Of a stretch of DNA of 64,000 bases, positions 1 to 8,264 are shown in pieces (the first letter of the stretch is position 1; every line of letters begins with the position of its first letter). The notes under the pieces are model-generated. The model had not been told where the DNA came from. It searched no databases and saw nothing but the letters and a program-made list of their open reading frames with translations. A program made the position numbers and the translations under genes. Where the stretch lies: NCBI RefSeq assembly GCF_014200505.1, contig NZ_JACHBX010000006.1, positions 1-64,000 of the forward strand, written 5' to 3'. The DNA comes from Massilia aurea (GTDB lineage Bacteria; Pseudomonadota; Gammaproteobacteria; Burkholderiales; Burkholderiaceae_D).

Positions 1-213
1 ACTCAGTCTGAACAGTGTCACCCCGACCGGCCACATCAACAATATTATCTACTGGTGCGCTGGCATCTTCAATATACGAGGTCTGACATTTGGACACGGA
101 CTCTTGCTTAGTACGTTCAATTCTTCGCTGCCTTTTGCGCCAGCGAAACGCGGTTGCCGGCTTCGCGCCAGACCCGGCATTCAAGGTCCCGCTGTCGTTA
201 CCGCAAATGATTG
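1..213. other. Window edge, no supported gene
   Basis: This stretch has short open frames on both strands, but none has a recognisable domain or a convincing ribosome-binding site. It is less GC-rich than the core of the window. It could be the remnant end of a gene or mobile element lying outside the window; nothing specific can be assigned. Confidence 0.4.
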
Positions 214-687
214 TCAGTCCAAGAGCGTGACGTTTTCAATGCCCCAGTACGCTCTGATGTCGCAGATTTTTCCTGATGCATCAAAGGTCATAACATCGAT
301 GATGTCGATGGAGATGTTGCGGCCGTCAATTTCAGCCCAAAACTTGAATGCCATCGCCGCCTGATTCTCCAGCGAGAAACGAATCGGAGAAATCAGTTCA
401 GCCCTTTGTGGAGTAAAAGGAACATCGATCAATCGCGAGAGAACTTCCGAAACGCTCTCTTGCGTATTGCTGCCAGCCAATGGATCTGATCCGACCGGGT
501 CTGCTAAAGTCAGACCCTCAGCCATGTACTTCGCGGCAAACTCCGGGTCCGCTTTGCCAATATTGGCGACGTATGCTTCCATGACTTTACGCATGTGCTC
601 TTCAGTAGGGGAACTTGGCGACCGGTTCGGTGAGGTACCTGCGTCAAGATGCCGTAACAGTGCGCTGAAGCTGAAGTTAGTAGCCAT
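214..687 (-). CDS. SnoaL/NTF2-like protein
   Basis: A 157-residue protein with the size and pattern of the NTF2-like/SnoaL ketosteroid-isomerase-like fold: an N-terminal helical stretch with 'YVANIGKADPEFAAKY', then alternating strands ending in 'FDASGKICDIRAYWG', typical of the last strands of this fold. The ATG at 687 was chosen because AAGGA lies 9 bases upstream; a TTG three codons earlier would overlap that site. Members of the fold are small-molecule isomerases or non-enzymatic binders; the substrate cannot be told. It lies downstream of an OhrR/MarR-type regulator on the same strand, with a palindrome just upstream that could be the operator. Confidence 0.7.
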   Translation of the reverse strand: MATNFSFSALLRHLDAGTSPNRSPSSPTEEHMRKVMEAYVANIGKADPEFAAKYMAEGLTLADPVGSDPLAGSNTQESVSEVLSRLIDVPFTPQRAELISPIRFSLENQAAMAFKFWAEIDGRNISIDIIDVMTFDASGKICDIRAYWGIENVTLLD

Positions 688-710
688 GGCTTTCAATCCT
701 TTCCAGTAAA

Positions 711-745
711 TTATCTAGAGCTCTATTGTATCGAACTCTAGATAA
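711..745. promoter_or_regulatory. Inverted repeat upstream of the SnoaL-like gene, possible MarR operator
   Basis: Two perfect 10-bp arms, TTATCTAGAG at 711-720 and CTCTAGATAA at 736-745, are separated by 15 bp. The left arm also forms part of a second palindrome, TAGAGCTCTA (716-725). The site lies 24 bp upstream of the SnoaL start, between it and the MarR-type gene. Position and symmetry suit a dimeric winged-helix repressor. Binding by the neighbouring regulator is inference. Confidence 0.5.
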
Positions 746-813
746 AATGGCGTACTGGTGCCGTCTCGTGATTGGTGACACTGGAGCTGGCTGTCAACAG
801 GGATACTTAGGCA

Positions 814-1254
814 TCAGCTGACCTGAGTACGCCCTAATGCATCAAGCTCCCGACGCAGCATTTCGGAGTGATCATCTGTCAACTTGCAAGCTGCATTCAC
901 CTGATCAGGGACCGCTTCAATTGCATCTCGAAGAAGCTCGCTCTCGCCTGTTAATACAACAAGTACCTTTCGTTCATCCTGTGGATCCCGTGACCGAGAA
1001 ATTCTTCCTGCTTGTTCCATGCGTTTCAGCAGAGGTGTGATCGAACCGGTATCCATACCCAGCCTCGCACCCAGCGCGCCGACTGAACAGGGCGCGTTCT
1101 CAAAAAGTTCGATAAGGACGAGAAATTGAGGGAACGTCAGGTTCATTGGGGCGAGAAATGGCGTGTGCGCCTTTACCATCCGGCTCGCTGCGCCGTAAAG
1201 AGCAAATGTTACTTGTTTGTCTAACCGGCGCCGTGACGAACTTTTTGCAACCAT
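814..1254 (-). CDS. MarR-family regulator, OhrR-like, lacking the sensing cysteine
   Basis: A 146-residue MarR-type winged-helix regulator. The N-terminal 'LDKQVTFALYGAASRM' and the block 'LDxQ...PQFLVL...GSITPLLKRMEQAGRI' with wing 'RDPQDERKV' follow the OhrR subgroup closely. In classical OhrR the residue before the conserved Phe (QLCF/QVCF) is the peroxide-sensing Cys; here it is Thr16. Two other cysteines exist further along the chain. The start at 1254 has GGAG 7-8 bases upstream; the in-frame extension to 1335 has no such site. It probably controls itself and the downstream SnoaL-like gene through the palindrome at 711-745. The ligand is unknown. Confidence 0.82.
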   Translation of the reverse strand: MVAKSSSRRRLDKQVTFALYGAASRMVKAHTPFLAPMNLTFPQFLVLIELFENAPCSVGALGARLGMDTGSITPLLKRMEQAGRISRSRDPQDERKVLVVLTGESELLRDAIEAVPDQVNAACKLTDDHSEMLRRELDALGRTQVS

Positions 1255-1427
1255 GCAAACGCTCCAAATGAATGTGAATCGTGCAAGGTATATCGGTGTC
1301 GAAATTTTTACAACACCATGTCCAAATTGGCGCAATTCATGGAAGCACTTGGGGCAGACTTTCTTGTTCGCTCACGCTTGGCGCCGGTGGTAGGATGCTG
1401 CTTTCGTTCAGAAGTCCAGAGGAAGCA

Positions 1428-1655
1428 ATGACCATATTCGCCATGTCCGTCTTCGATGCAACCGTGATCTACGACGGCAAGGAACTGTTCAAGGGGCAGG
1501 GCGCCGCCACTGGCTGGGCCGAGAAGCTTGCCAAGGAAATCGAGAGCCGCGTCACCGTCGAAAAGATCGGCACCGGTTGGGCGCTGGTGGGACGGGTCGA
1601 CGGCGTCGATTGTCGTTGGGGCATCATGGGGCAGCGCCTCAAGCGGCTGGACTAA
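1428..1655 (+). CDS. Small conserved-looking protein of unknown function
   Basis: A 75-residue soluble protein. The ATG at 1428 follows a purine-rich AGAGGAAG ribosome-binding site, and the coding bias fits the neighbouring SUI1-family gene, whose start lies only 5 bases after this stop, so the two are probably cotranslated. The sequence has a mixed alpha/beta pattern ('FDATVIYDGKELFKG', then 'GTGWALVGRVDG'), without signal peptide or membrane segment. No family is recognised. Confidence 0.6.
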   Translation: MTIFAMSVFDATVIYDGKELFKGQGAATGWAEKLAKEIESRVTVEKIGTGWALVGRVDGVDCRWGIMGQRLKRLD

Positions 1656-1660
1656 TCGCC

Positions 1661-2020
1661 ATGCGCAGTTCGAACGGCGGTCTCGTCTACTCCACGGAAA
1701 CGGGCCGCATGTGCCCGACTTGTCGCCAGCCTGTGGCGCAGTGCACGTGCAAGACAGCTGCAAGTGCTGCGCCGGTCGGCGACGGCAATGTGCGCGTGTC
1801 GTTGCAGAGCAAGGGGCGGGGTGGCAAGAGTGTCACGCTCGTCAAGGGTGTGGCGCTCGATCCGATGGCCCTGGCTGTGCTCGGCAAGCAGTTACGTACG
1901 GCCTGCGGCGCCGGCGGGACCGTCAAGGACGGTGTGATCGAAGTGCAGGGTGACCATTGCGACACCATTCTGCAGGCACTCGCCAAACTCGGACATCGGG
2001 CGAAGCGGGCCGGCGGTTGA
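1661..2020 (+). CDS. yciH: SUI1/YciH-family translation initiation factor
   Basis: A 119-residue protein with a short N-terminal Cys motif (CPTC...CTC, about residues 18-30) followed by a SUI1/eIF1 domain over residues 40-115, including 'SKGRGGKSVTLVKG' and 'GAGGTVKDGVIEVQGDH', which are diagnostic. Bacterial YciH proteins are eIF1-like factors reported to affect initiation fidelity and to act mainly under stress. The ATG at 1661 lies directly after the stop of the 75-residue gene and has no strong ribosome-binding site of its own, which suggests translational coupling. Confidence 0.9.
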   Translation: MRSSNGGLVYSTETGRMCPTCRQPVAQCTCKTAASAAPVGDGNVRVSLQSKGRGGKSVTLVKGVALDPMALAVLGKQLRTACGAGGTVKDGVIEVQGDHCDTILQALAKLGHRAKRAGG

Positions 2021-2036
2021 CGCCGGCCCAGGTACA

Positions 2037-2513
2037 TCAGTAGTCGCGTGCAGCGCGTGTGGCCAGCGCGACCACGGCAATGCCTGCCGTGACGATCAGC
2101 GCATCTTCAATCAGGCCGCTGCGGGTCTGGCCGATCTTGGCCATCGCCTGCTTGCGGGCGGCCAGCGTGGCATAGGCCAACGGCACGGCAGTCGCGACCG
2201 CAACCGCTGCGCCTGCCTTTTCACGACCTTCTGGCGCGAGCGCCGCACCGGCGATGCCGGCGCTGGCAATGCGTGCCAGCAGGCCGAGGAACACGGTGCG
2301 GTCCGGCGCCGACTTCATCTTGTCGCCATACAGTTCGCCGGCGCCCATGGCCAGTGCGCCGTACTTGAACAGCGGGCGGTCCAGCAGGAGCAGATTACCC
2401 GACGTGTTACGGCCGGCAAGGCGTGCGGCGGCAAGGGTGGCCATCGGGGTCATCGAGCGGGCGCTGGCGACGGCGCCAATCAGGGCGGAAGAAAGCAGGC
2501 TGGTAGATTTCAT
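2037..2513 (-). CDS. DUF4126-like membrane protein
   Basis: A 158-residue Ala/Gly-rich protein with several hydrophobic segments (N-terminal, about 68-92 and 128-150), including 'DRPLFKYGALAMGAGELYGDK', a feature of the DUF4126 family of small integral membrane proteins. The start at 2513 is preceded by TAGGAA 7 bases upstream; in-frame sequence extending to 3071 is only the antisense of other genes. It converges on the SUI1-family gene with 16 bp between the two stops. No biochemical role is known. Confidence 0.6.
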   Translation of the reverse strand: MKSTSLLSSALIGAVASARSMTPMATLAAARLAGRNTSGNLLLLDRPLFKYGALAMGAGELYGDKMKSAPDRTVFLGLLARIASAGIAGAALAPEGREKAGAAVAVATAVPLAYATLAARKQAMAKIGQTRSGLIEDALIVTAGIAVVALATRAARDY

Positions 2514-2626
2514 GGTAATTCCTAGGCAAGTTGTGTTGTTCGATACGTTGTTCAACCGAATGCAAGATTGATTCAGTTGCCTTATTTTTAACACAAAATC
2601 GGAAATCAGCCTGTTCTGTAAGGACG

Positions 2627-2983
2627 CTAGATCACGCGCCGTGGGGCCGCCGTGGCCAGGTGGCCGCTGTTGGGCGTGCCGGTGCGCTCGATCAGCATGA
2701 TCTGCGCTTCGTGGGGCGCGCGGGGCCGGTGCCGCATGCCTTGCGGTACGACGTACAGCTGGCCCGGCCCCAGCGTCACGGTCGTGCCGTCGTCGAGATC
2801 GATCTCGAGACTGCCGGCCAGCACAAGGAAAAAATCGTCCGAATCGTCGTGCACATGCCAGTGGTAGTCGCCACGCAATTTGGCGACCATGACGTCGTGG
2901 CCATTGAACAGGCTGACCGTGCGCGGTTGCCAGGCTTCGCTGAAAGTGGCCAGTTTGCCGGCCAAGTCGATTGCAGCGTTCAT
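2627..2983 (-). CDS. Single-domain cupin protein
   Basis: A 118-residue cupin: motif 1 is 'YHWHVHDDSDDFFLVLAGS' (metal-ligand histidines near residues 41-45), and motif 2 is 'GPGQLYVVPQGMRHRP'. Small cupins of this kind bind a metal and act as isomerases, dioxygenases or small-molecule binders; no substrate is indicated. AAGGAG precedes the ATG. The gene is divergent from an AraC-type regulator 75 bp away, which may control it. Confidence 0.85.
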   Translation of the reverse strand: MNAAIDLAGKLATFSEAWQPRTVSLFNGHDVMVAKLRGDYHWHVHDDSDDFFLVLAGSLEIDLDDGTTVTLGPGQLYVVPQGMRHRPRAPHEAQIMLIERTGTPNSGHLATAAPRRVI

Positions 2984-3046
2984 GCGTTCTCCTTGAGTGA
3001 AAAAGTGAAAACGTCATGGTGCGCCTTTGGGTGGCCAGGGGTCTTG

Positions 3047-3052
3047 TACAAT
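3047..3052 (+). promoter_or_regulatory. -10 box TACAAT just upstream of the AraC-family gene
   Basis: TACAAT ends 6 bases before the AraC ATG (3059), so transcription would start at or next to the A of the start codon. There is no Shine-Dalgarno sequence, which suggests a leaderless mRNA. The -35 region is weak (a T-rich CCTTTG near 3024). This is inferred from position only. Confidence 0.4.
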
Positions 3053-3058
3053 TGTTGC

Positions 3059-3904
3059 ATGCACCCCCCACCCGCCCGGCCAGTGAACGACACCACCTTT
3101 TCGGCGCTGGCGGGCGGCGTCACGCTGATGCAGGCAAGCTTCACGGATCACGCGTTCGAGCGCCACAGCCACGATGGATTCGCGATCGGCGTGACGACCG
3201 CCGGGGTGCAGCGGTTTCGCTGCAAGGGCGCGCAGTACGACAGCCAGGTGGGCGATCTGGTCCTGTTCAATCCGGATGAAGACCATGATGGCAGCGCCGG
3301 CACGGCCGACGGGTTCCGCTATGCGATCTGGTATGTGCCGGATGCGTTCGTGGCAAGCTGCATCGCGCCCGAGGGCGAGCGCGCCGATGGCCGGTATTTC
3401 ACCCGGCCATGCGTGACCGATCACCGGATGGCGGCGACGTTTGCGCGGCTGTCCAGCAATTTGCTGGCAACGCCAGCCGAGTCGTTGCGGGCGGAAACGC
3501 TGCTGCGTGCGTTCCTTGGCACGATGCTGGCGCGCCATGGCGAGCGACCTGGGGCGCCGGTTGTCCGGGCGGGCACATTCGCCGCCGATGCGCGCATGGC
3601 GCAAGTCAGGGACTATATCCGCATGTACTTCCAGCGCGATATCACGGTGGCCGACCTGGCCGCCGTGGCCGGCATGTCGCGCACGCATCTCACGCGTGCG
3701 TTCAGCGCGGCGTACCACACGCCGCCGCACGTGTACCTCAATTCGGTGCGCGTCGCCCATGCCTGCACGCTGATCCGGGGCGGGATGCCGCTCGCGGCGG
3801 TGGCGCCGGAATGCGGCTTTGCCGATCAGAGCCACCTGACCCGGCGCTTCAAGGGCTGTGTCGGCGTCACCCCGTCAGGCTGGCGGGACAGGCTGCGGCG
3901 CTAG
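3059..3904 (+). CDS. AraC-family transcriptional regulator
   Basis: A 281-residue regulator. The N-terminal half (about residues 10-150) is an AraC-type cupin ligand-binding domain ('FERHSHDGFAIGVTTAGVQ', 'GDLVLFNPDEDHDG'). The C-terminal half (about 185-281) carries two helix-turn-helix motifs, with 'ITVADLAAVAGMSRTHLTRAF' and the final 'GFADQSHLTRRFKGCVGVTPS'. The start at 3059 excludes a long in-frame extension overlapping the divergent cupin gene. Its 3' end overlaps the convergent LysR gene by 30 bases. The ligand is not identifiable; the adjacent cupin gene is a plausible target. Confidence 0.9.
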   Translation: MHPPPARPVNDTTFSALAGGVTLMQASFTDHAFERHSHDGFAIGVTTAGVQRFRCKGAQYDSQVGDLVLFNPDEDHDGSAGTADGFRYAIWYVPDAFVASCIAPEGERADGRYFTRPCVTDHRMAATFARLSSNLLATPAESLRAETLLRAFLGTMLARHGERPGAPVVRAGTFAADARMAQVRDYIRMYFQRDITVADLAAVAGMSRTHLTRAFSAAYHTPPHVYLNSVRVAHACTLIRGGMPLAAVAPECGFADQSHLTRRFKGCVGVTPSGWRDRLRR

Positions 3905-4849
3905 CGCGCCGGCTGTGTTATCCGCTGCGTCGACCGCCGCAGGCCGGATCGTCAGCGTCTGCGCAAAGTGCGCGATCAGCGCCGTTACCTTGGGCGCGTG
4001 CTGGCGGCTGCGCTGCCACACCAGATACAGCGGCAGGCCGGACGTGGCCAGCTCGGGAAGGATTTTCACCAGGCTGCCGTCGCGCAGCTGCTGCTCGACG
4101 AGCCAGGTTGCCAGTTGCGCGATCCCCAGTCCCATCTCCACGGCCGTGACCTCGGCCTCGGCCTGTCCCAATATGATGCGCCCGTTCACGTGCTGGCGCG
4201 CCAGTGGCAGGTCGCCATCCTTGATCAGCCACGGACTCGTGCTGCCGTCGGCGCGGCCGTACAGAATCGCGTCGTGGCCCAGTAACGCTTCCAGCGTCGC
4301 CGGCGCGCCATGCCGCGCCACGTAGGCGGGCGAGGCGCAGAAGACGAGCTCTTCGTCACCCAGGTGCTGGTAGCACAGCGCCGCCGGCCATGTGTCCGAG
4401 CCGCCGATGCGCACCACCACGTCCAGGCCATCCTCGACCGGATCGACGAAGCGGTCGGTGAACGACACGTGCGGCTGCACCTGTGGATACTGCTCGGCAA
4501 ACGCCAGCAGCGACCGCACGGCGTGCATGCGCCCGAAGGTGGCCGGCATGTCCACGCGCAGCCGGCCCGACGGGGCGATATGGTCATGCGCCAGCAGCCG
4601 CTCGGCCGCTTCGAGTTCATCCAGCACGCGTACGCAGACCTTGTAGAAGACATTGCCGGCATCTGTCATCTCGAGCTTGCGCGTGGTGCGGTCGAACAGC
4701 GGCCGTTTCAATCGCCCTTCAAGCCGGGCGATGGCCTTGCCGACCGCGGAGTTGGTCAGATTCAGCCGGTCGGCGGCCGCCGTAAAACTGCCGGCATCGG
4801 CCACGGCAACGAAGGTTTCAAGGCCTTTGAGGCGTTCTGCGGGTGTCAT
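3875..4849 (-). CDS. LysR-family transcriptional regulator
   Basis: A 324-residue LysR regulator. The winged HTH occupies residues 5-65 ('FVAVADAGSFTAAADRLNLT', 'VGKAIARLEGRLKRPLFDRTT'), followed by the two-lobed substrate-binding domain (about 90-300) with 'SGRLRVDMPATFGR'. The C-terminal tail (about 300-324) is Ala/Pro-rich and overlaps the end of the AraC gene. It is divergent from an MFS transporter gene across 108 bp, the classic arrangement for a LysR activator of the neighbouring operon (MFS, LLM oxidoreductase, EthD protein). Confidence 0.92.
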   Translation of the reverse strand: MTPAERLKGLETFVAVADAGSFTAAADRLNLTNSAVGKAIARLEGRLKRPLFDRTTRKLEMTDAGNVFYKVCVRVLDELEAAERLLAHDHIAPSGRLRVDMPATFGRMHAVRSLLAFAEQYPQVQPHVSFTDRFVDPVEDGLDVVVRIGGSDTWPAALCYQHLGDEELVFCASPAYVARHGAPATLEALLGHDAILYGRADGSTSPWLIKDGDLPLARQHVNGRIILGQAEAEVTAVEMGLGIAQLATWLVEQQLRDGSLVKILPELATSGLPLYLVWQRSRQHAPKVTALIAHFAQTLTIRPAAVDAADNTAGALAPQPVPPA

Positions 4850-4957
4850 TGGCTATCTCCTAGAAATTTATTCCACATAATGCAGGAATTCTTATCCAAC
4901 ATGCGAATTTTTATCTCTTATATGATGACAGTCAGATAATTACAGGAGTTTTCCGCA

Positions 4958-6166
4958 ATGCCCAATCCATCTACAACCACCGTCGATACGATGGCGGACA
5001 AGCCCCAGGCAACTGGCGGCACACTCTCCATCACGATTCTGGCTATTGCCGCGTTTGTCATCGTCACCACCGAATTCCTGATCGTCGGCTTGCTGCCGGC
5101 ACTGGCGCGTGACCTGTCCATCACGGTTGCCACGGCGGGCCAACTGGTGACGCTGTTCGCCGTGGTCGTCATGGTGTGCGGCCCGTTTCTGACGGCGTGG
5201 CTGGCTAATGTCGACCGCAAGAAGCTGTTCGTCGCCGTGCTGGTGCTGTTCGCAGCAACCAATGCACTGGCCGCCGTCGCGCAGAACATCTGGGTGCTGG
5301 CGCTGGCGCGCCTGCTGCCGGCGCTGGCACTGCCCGTGTTCTGGGGCACCGCGAGCGACACCGCGGCCCAGATCGCCGGCCCAGAAAAAGCCGGTCGCGC
5401 CGTGTCGACCGTGTATCTCGGCATTTCGGCCGCGATGCTGTTTGGTATTCCGCTCGGCACGCTGGCGGCAGACGCCATCGGCTGGCGCGGCGCGTTCGGC
5501 CTGCTGGCCGCGCTGTCGCTGCTGGTGGCCGTGCTGATGTTCTTCAGCATGCCAACGGTGCGTGCGTCGCAACCGGTTGCCATGCGCGAACAGGCCAAGA
5601 TTCTGAAAAGCCCGTTCTTCATGGCCAACGTGGCGCTGTCGATCCTGGTGTTTACCGCCATGTTCACGGGTTACACGTATCTGGCCGAGATGTTGGAGAA
5701 ATCGGCCGGCGTGGCGCCGGCGCAGGTGGGTTGGTGGCTGATGGGCTTTGGCGCAGTGGGCCTGATCGGTAACTGGCTGGGTGGCCTCTGGGTCGACCAG
5801 AAACCGCTGGCCACCACTGCCATCTTCAGCCTCGTGCTTGCAGCCGGCATGGCCGCGTCGATGCTGTTCGCCGGCCTGAGCATCGGGTTCGCGATTGCGC
5901 TTGGCGTGTGGGGCATCGCCAATACTGCGCTGTATCCGATTTGCCAGATCCGCGTAATGAAGGCGGCAACCGGCGCCCAGGCGCTGGCCGGCACCATCAA
6001 TGTATCGGCGGCCAACGGCGGCATCGCGCTGGGCGCCGTGATCGGTGGCCTTGCGGTGGCCAACTGGGGCGCGGGCAATGTCGGTTATGTGGCTGCGGGC
6101 ATCGCCGTGCTGGCTGCGCTGGCGACCAGCCTGGTGGCACGCATGAATCCACCAACCAAGGCATAA
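4958..6166 (+). CDS. MFS transporter, drug:H+ antiporter (AraJ-like) type
   Basis: A 402-residue inner-membrane protein with about 12 hydrophobic segments after a hydrophilic N-terminus of about 20 residues. 'FVIVTTEFLIVGLLPALARDL' in TM1 and 'LPVFWGTASDTAAQ' in TM4 resemble the AraJ/DHA1 group of MFS exporters. AGGAG lies upstream of the ATG. It is the first gene of a probable operon: the LLM oxidoreductase starts 4 bp after its stop, and the EthD protein gene follows. The context suggests export of, or resistance to, a compound handled by the two enzymes. The substrate is unknown. Confidence 0.88.
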   Translation: MPNPSTTTVDTMADKPQATGGTLSITILAIAAFVIVTTEFLIVGLLPALARDLSITVATAGQLVTLFAVVVMVCGPFLTAWLANVDRKKLFVAVLVLFAATNALAAVAQNIWVLALARLLPALALPVFWGTASDTAAQIAGPEKAGRAVSTVYLGISAAMLFGIPLGTLAADAIGWRGAFGLLAALSLLVAVLMFFSMPTVRASQPVAMREQAKILKSPFFMANVALSILVFTAMFTGYTYLAEMLEKSAGVAPAQVGWWLMGFGAVGLIGNWLGGLWVDQKPLATTAIFSLVLAAGMAASMLFAGLSIGFAIALGVWGIANTALYPICQIRVMKAATGAQALAGTINVSAANGGIALGAVIGGLAVANWGAGNVGYVAAGIAVLAALATSLVARMNPPTKA

Positions 6167-6170
6167 CATC

Positions 6171-7151
6171 ATGGCACTCGCACCCATTGGCCCGTTGCCG
6201 GCCGAACTGGCAAGCCACGCCGGCTACCAGCGTATCTTCAAGCCGGGCAAGCTGACCTTCGGCTTCATCATGCCACTCGAAGGCTATCCAAATTCGCCGT
6301 TTCCGACGCTGGCCAATCACCAGACGATGGCGCGCATGGCCGACGAGGCCGGTTTCTCGACCCTGTGGCTGCGCGACGTGCCGTTTTACGATCCCAACTT
6401 CGGCGATACCGGCCAGGTGCTCGATCCGATGGTCTACATGGGCTTTCTGGCAGCGCACACGAGCCGCATCGCGCTGGGCACCGCTGGCATCGTGGCGACG
6501 CTGCGCGAGCCGTTGATCGTTGCCAAGCAGGCCGTGTCGGTCGACCAGTTGCTGGGCGGGCGCCTGGTGCTGGGTTTGTCGACCGGTGACCGGCCTGTCG
6601 AGTATCCGGCGTTTGGCCTGGATTTCGACAACCGCGGCGAGCGTTTTCGCGAAGCGTTCGGCCTGATCAAGACCGTGACCGAACAGGACTTTCCGCATGC
6701 GCGCACGGCGCACTACGGCAATCTCGACGGGGGCATCGACCTGGTGCCCAAGCCGGCGGCGCCGCGGCTGCCGATGATCGTTGTCGGCCGCGCACGCCAG
6801 GACATGGCGTGGATTGCCCGGCACAGCGATGGCTGGATCTGGCATCTGAGCGACTTTACCCGCCTGCCGCAACTGATCGAGGCATGGCGCGCCAGCCACG
6901 AGCCGGGGCAGTGGGTGCGCCCGTACGGCTACGGCACGATGTTCGACCTGGCCGAAGACCCGGATGAGCCGATGCGCTTCGTGCGCAATGGCATTCGTAG
7001 CGGCCGCCATGCATTGGTCGAGCTGTTTTACCATCAGCAGGAACAAGGCGTGAGCCATGTGGCGCTGAACCTGAAGCCGCTGCGCCGACCGGCGCAGGAT
7101 GCGCTGGCCGAACTGGCGGAGCACGTGCTGCCACTGTTTAACGCTGACTGA
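6171..7151 (+). CDS. LLM-class (luciferase-like) flavin oxidoreductase, TIGR03571 type
   Basis: A 326-residue TIM-barrel protein of the bacterial luciferase-like superfamily. 'HAGYQRIFKPGKLTFGFIMP' at the N-terminus, 'TLWLRDVPFYDPNFGDTGQ', and 'SVDQLLGGRLVLGLSTGDRP' match the TIGR03571 subgroup. Members use reduced FMN or F420; with no F420 genes in view, FMN is more likely, supplied by a separate reductase. It starts 4 bp after the MFS gene, so the two are co-transcribed. The substrate is unknown. Confidence 0.88.
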   Translation: MALAPIGPLPAELASHAGYQRIFKPGKLTFGFIMPLEGYPNSPFPTLANHQTMARMADEAGFSTLWLRDVPFYDPNFGDTGQVLDPMVYMGFLAAHTSRIALGTAGIVATLREPLIVAKQAVSVDQLLGGRLVLGLSTGDRPVEYPAFGLDFDNRGERFREAFGLIKTVTEQDFPHARTAHYGNLDGGIDLVPKPAAPRLPMIVVGRARQDMAWIARHSDGWIWHLSDFTRLPQLIEAWRASHEPGQWVRPYGYGTMFDLAEDPDEPMRFVRNGIRSGRHALVELFYHQQEQGVSHVALNLKPLRRPAQDALAELAEHVLPLFNAD

Positions 7152-7197
7152 TTTTTTACCATTGTCTTTTAACGCACGATCAAGAAAAAGGAATGTC

Positions 7198-8196
7198 ATG
7201 ACCATTGATTTCGACCGTAGCGACAACCTGCAGCGCCCACCGATGGGCCAGACCCGCGATCCGATTACGCATCCGCTGATCGTCACGGCGACCTTCGTCA
7301 GCCGTGTCGACAGCACGCCGCGCAGCGAACGGCCGCAAGATGCCGGCTCGGCCAAAAGCAAGCACGGCAACGAGGTGCATCTGCCGAACTGGCGTCCCGG
7401 CGCGCTGGCGCTGGAAGGCAATGAAAACCTGGCGTTCGAGCACTGGGACGAATACTGGCGCAAGGTCCACGGCCCGAAATTCGCGTGGGATGAGCCGGGC
7501 AGTTCGTCCGAGCGCGTGCTGCGCTATGACCAGGTGCACCGTATTGCATCGGGCCCGTCGTCCTTCTTCCCGCCACCGTACCGCGCGATGATCGGTGACG
7601 ACGGCAAGCTGCCGGCCGAGCCAGAAAAATGCGTGCCGCCATACGGGCGTCCGCGCTGGGATGGCCTGGCCTACATCACGTATGCCGAGCAGGACGATAT
7701 CGAGCGCGTGCTGGGTCAGGAGAAATTTGCCGAGCGGATTATCGCTGACGAGCAGGTGGCGTTTCGCATGGTCACGCGTGAAATCACGCGCGAATACATC
7801 CTGATCCCGAGCGCGCGTCACCGTGATCCGATCAGCCTGGTCAAGATCCACATGCGCAACCCGGACCTGTCGCGCGAAGAATTCCAGCGCCGCCTGCTGG
7901 ACGAGCACGCGCCGCTGGTCATGGGCCAGTCGGCGACGACCGAGTTCGTGAAGCGCTACGCTGTGCTGCTCAATATCGGCTCGACCCAGAAAGACCCGGA
8001 AGGCAGCAAGATCGATGCCGTCTCGATCCTGTCGTTTGCGTCACTGAACGATGTCGAGGATTACCTGGTCAGCAATGACCACGAAGCGATCGCGCAATCC
8101 GAAGCGGCGCTGACCGGCGAAGGCTCGGAGTGGTGGACGGCGATTAACTACAGCGTCATGAATCGCCTGATGCCGGAAGTGGCCACCGAGCGCTGA
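7198..8196 (+). CDS. EthD-domain protein with two EthD-like modules
   Basis: A 332-residue cytosolic protein. Two segments carry the EthD/dimeric alpha-beta barrel signature of an acidic helix ending in a conserved His: 'FEHWDEYWRKVHGPKF' near residue 80, and 'LSREEFQRRLLDEHAPLVM' near residue 230, the latter followed by 'FVKRYAVLLNIGS'. Usual EthD proteins are about 100 residues, so this looks like an internal duplication. EthD-fold proteins act in degradation of ethers, polyketides and aromatics. AAGGA precedes the ATG by 6-7 bases. Third gene of the MFS-LLM-EthD unit. Confidence 0.8.
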   Translation: MTIDFDRSDNLQRPPMGQTRDPITHPLIVTATFVSRVDSTPRSERPQDAGSAKSKHGNEVHLPNWRPGALALEGNENLAFEHWDEYWRKVHGPKFAWDEPGSSSERVLRYDQVHRIASGPSSFFPPPYRAMIGDDGKLPAEPEKCVPPYGRPRWDGLAYITYAEQDDIERVLGQEKFAERIIADEQVAFRMVTREITREYILIPSARHRDPISLVKIHMRNPDLSREEFQRRLLDEHAPLVMGQSATTEFVKRYAVLLNIGSTQKDPEGSKIDAVSILSFASLNDVEDYLVSNDHEAIAQSEAALTGEGSEWWTAINYSVMNRLMPEVATER

Positions 8197-8264
8197 CCGG
8201 CTACGGTAGAATCACGCCAACGCCGGTCGCGCCGACCGGCGGTAACGTGATACGGGGATTTGCC

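Noticed and set aside
104..364. 86-codon frame at the left edge
   Set aside because: It overlaps the SnoaL-like gene on the opposite strand and has neither ribosome-binding site nor recognisable domain.
2531..3058. N-terminal extension of the AraC-family gene by 176 codons
   Set aside because: It lies over the divergent cupin gene and has no homologous domain; the start at 3059 gives the normal family length.
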